Shown here piece after piece: positions 19,938-20,000 of a stretch of DNA of 20,000 nucleotides. How positions within the stretch are numbered: the first letter of the stretch is position 1; each line of letters begins with the position of its first letter. Source of the DNA: Symbiodinium natans (lineage: Eukaryota > Sar > Dinophyceae > Suessiales > Symbiodiniaceae); NCBI GenBank assembly GCA_905221605.1, contig CAJNDS010000125.1, positions 373,196 to 393,195 of the forward strand, written 5' to 3'. The notes below the pieces were generated by a model. It saw only the letters and a program-made list of their open reading frames with translations, did no database searches and was not told the DNA's origin. The position numbers and the translations under genes were made by a program.

Positions 19938-20000
19938 ATCCGCCTCATTCAGGTTCAGATCGTGGCGGGCCACTTGTGCCATCGCGCGCGCGGGCCTCGG
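19938..20000 (+). CDS. Putative exon, runs off the window
   Basis: CTCAATGCCCCAG acceptor at 19925-19937. Twenty-one codons IRLIQVQIVAGHLCHRARGP plus Arg run to the window end, mostly GC-ending. The right edge is unseen. Alternating hydrophobic residues suggest a beta strand. Confidence 0.5.
   Translation, partial: MRLIQVQIVAGHLCHRARGPR

Noticed and set aside
1-20000. CRISPR-like array, tRNA, rRNA, bacterial operon or viral genome
   Set aside because: Spacing of the repeats is irregular, no cloverleaf or conserved rRNA word was noticed, and there are no long continuous coding frames.

Overview
This is eukaryotic nuclear DNA dominated by interstitial telomere-type repeats. The heptamer TTTAGGG (G-strand form, called F here) and its complement CCCTAAA (called R) fill roughly half of the 20 kb. 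They occur as dozens of short arrays that repeatedly switch orientation. A chromosome end carries one orientation only, so these are internal or subtelomeric arrays. TTTAGGG telomeres occur in plants, many green algae, dinoflagellates, chromerids, apicomplexans and some cryptophytes. The GC-rich codon third positions, very short exon-like islands and possible GC splice donors fit an alga or alveolate, perhaps a dinoflagellate. I cannot fix the taxon from this window. No dinoflagellate spliced-leader relic and no CAG-repeat tract (which would point to Eimeria) was noticed.

No complete gene, rRNA, tRNA, CRISPR array, origin or bacterial-type operon is visible. Between the arrays lie islands of about 30-200 bp of ordinary sequence. 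Many read as small exons on the + strand: GC-ending codons, an AG at the left edge and a GT at the right edge. The most convincing are 2730-2779, 3847-3942, 8193-8314, 11796-11860, 15614-15661, 16381-16506, 17093-17142, 17732-17812, 19116-19196 and 19938-20000 (runs off the window). I recognise no protein family in any of them. Most conceptual ORFs made of PKP/NPK or GFRV/GLG strings are translated repeat, not protein.

Layout: 1-1735, microsatellite, F and R arrays and a few exon-like islands, ending in a possible terminal exon with a CG palindrome; 1736-3836, long degenerate arrays with one good exon; 3837-5490, a cluster of exon-like islands; 5490-7115, mainly inverted arrays plus a 215-bp tandemly duplicated element without telomere repeats; 7116-11900, densely exon-like, including six islands that can be joined in one phase, and a decayed reading frame at 10578-10913; 11900-14600, R and F arrays with less certain exons; 14600-20000, the longest pure arrays, a G44 tract and several of the best exons.

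The central observation is architectural. Most + strand islands are preceded by an R array and followed by an F array, so the introns between them begin with TTTAGGG and end near CCCTAAA. The donor GT is usually the GT of the first F unit (GG|GTTTAG). Each such intron would carry terminal inverted repeats able to pair in the transcript, like introner or MITE-derived introns. Exon calls are ab initio: because the islands are short and GC-rich, often two or three frames are open, and array units (which contain TAG or TAA every 7 nt) terminate any frame at the edges. Frame assignments therefore rest on codon third positions and splice edges and need transcript data.
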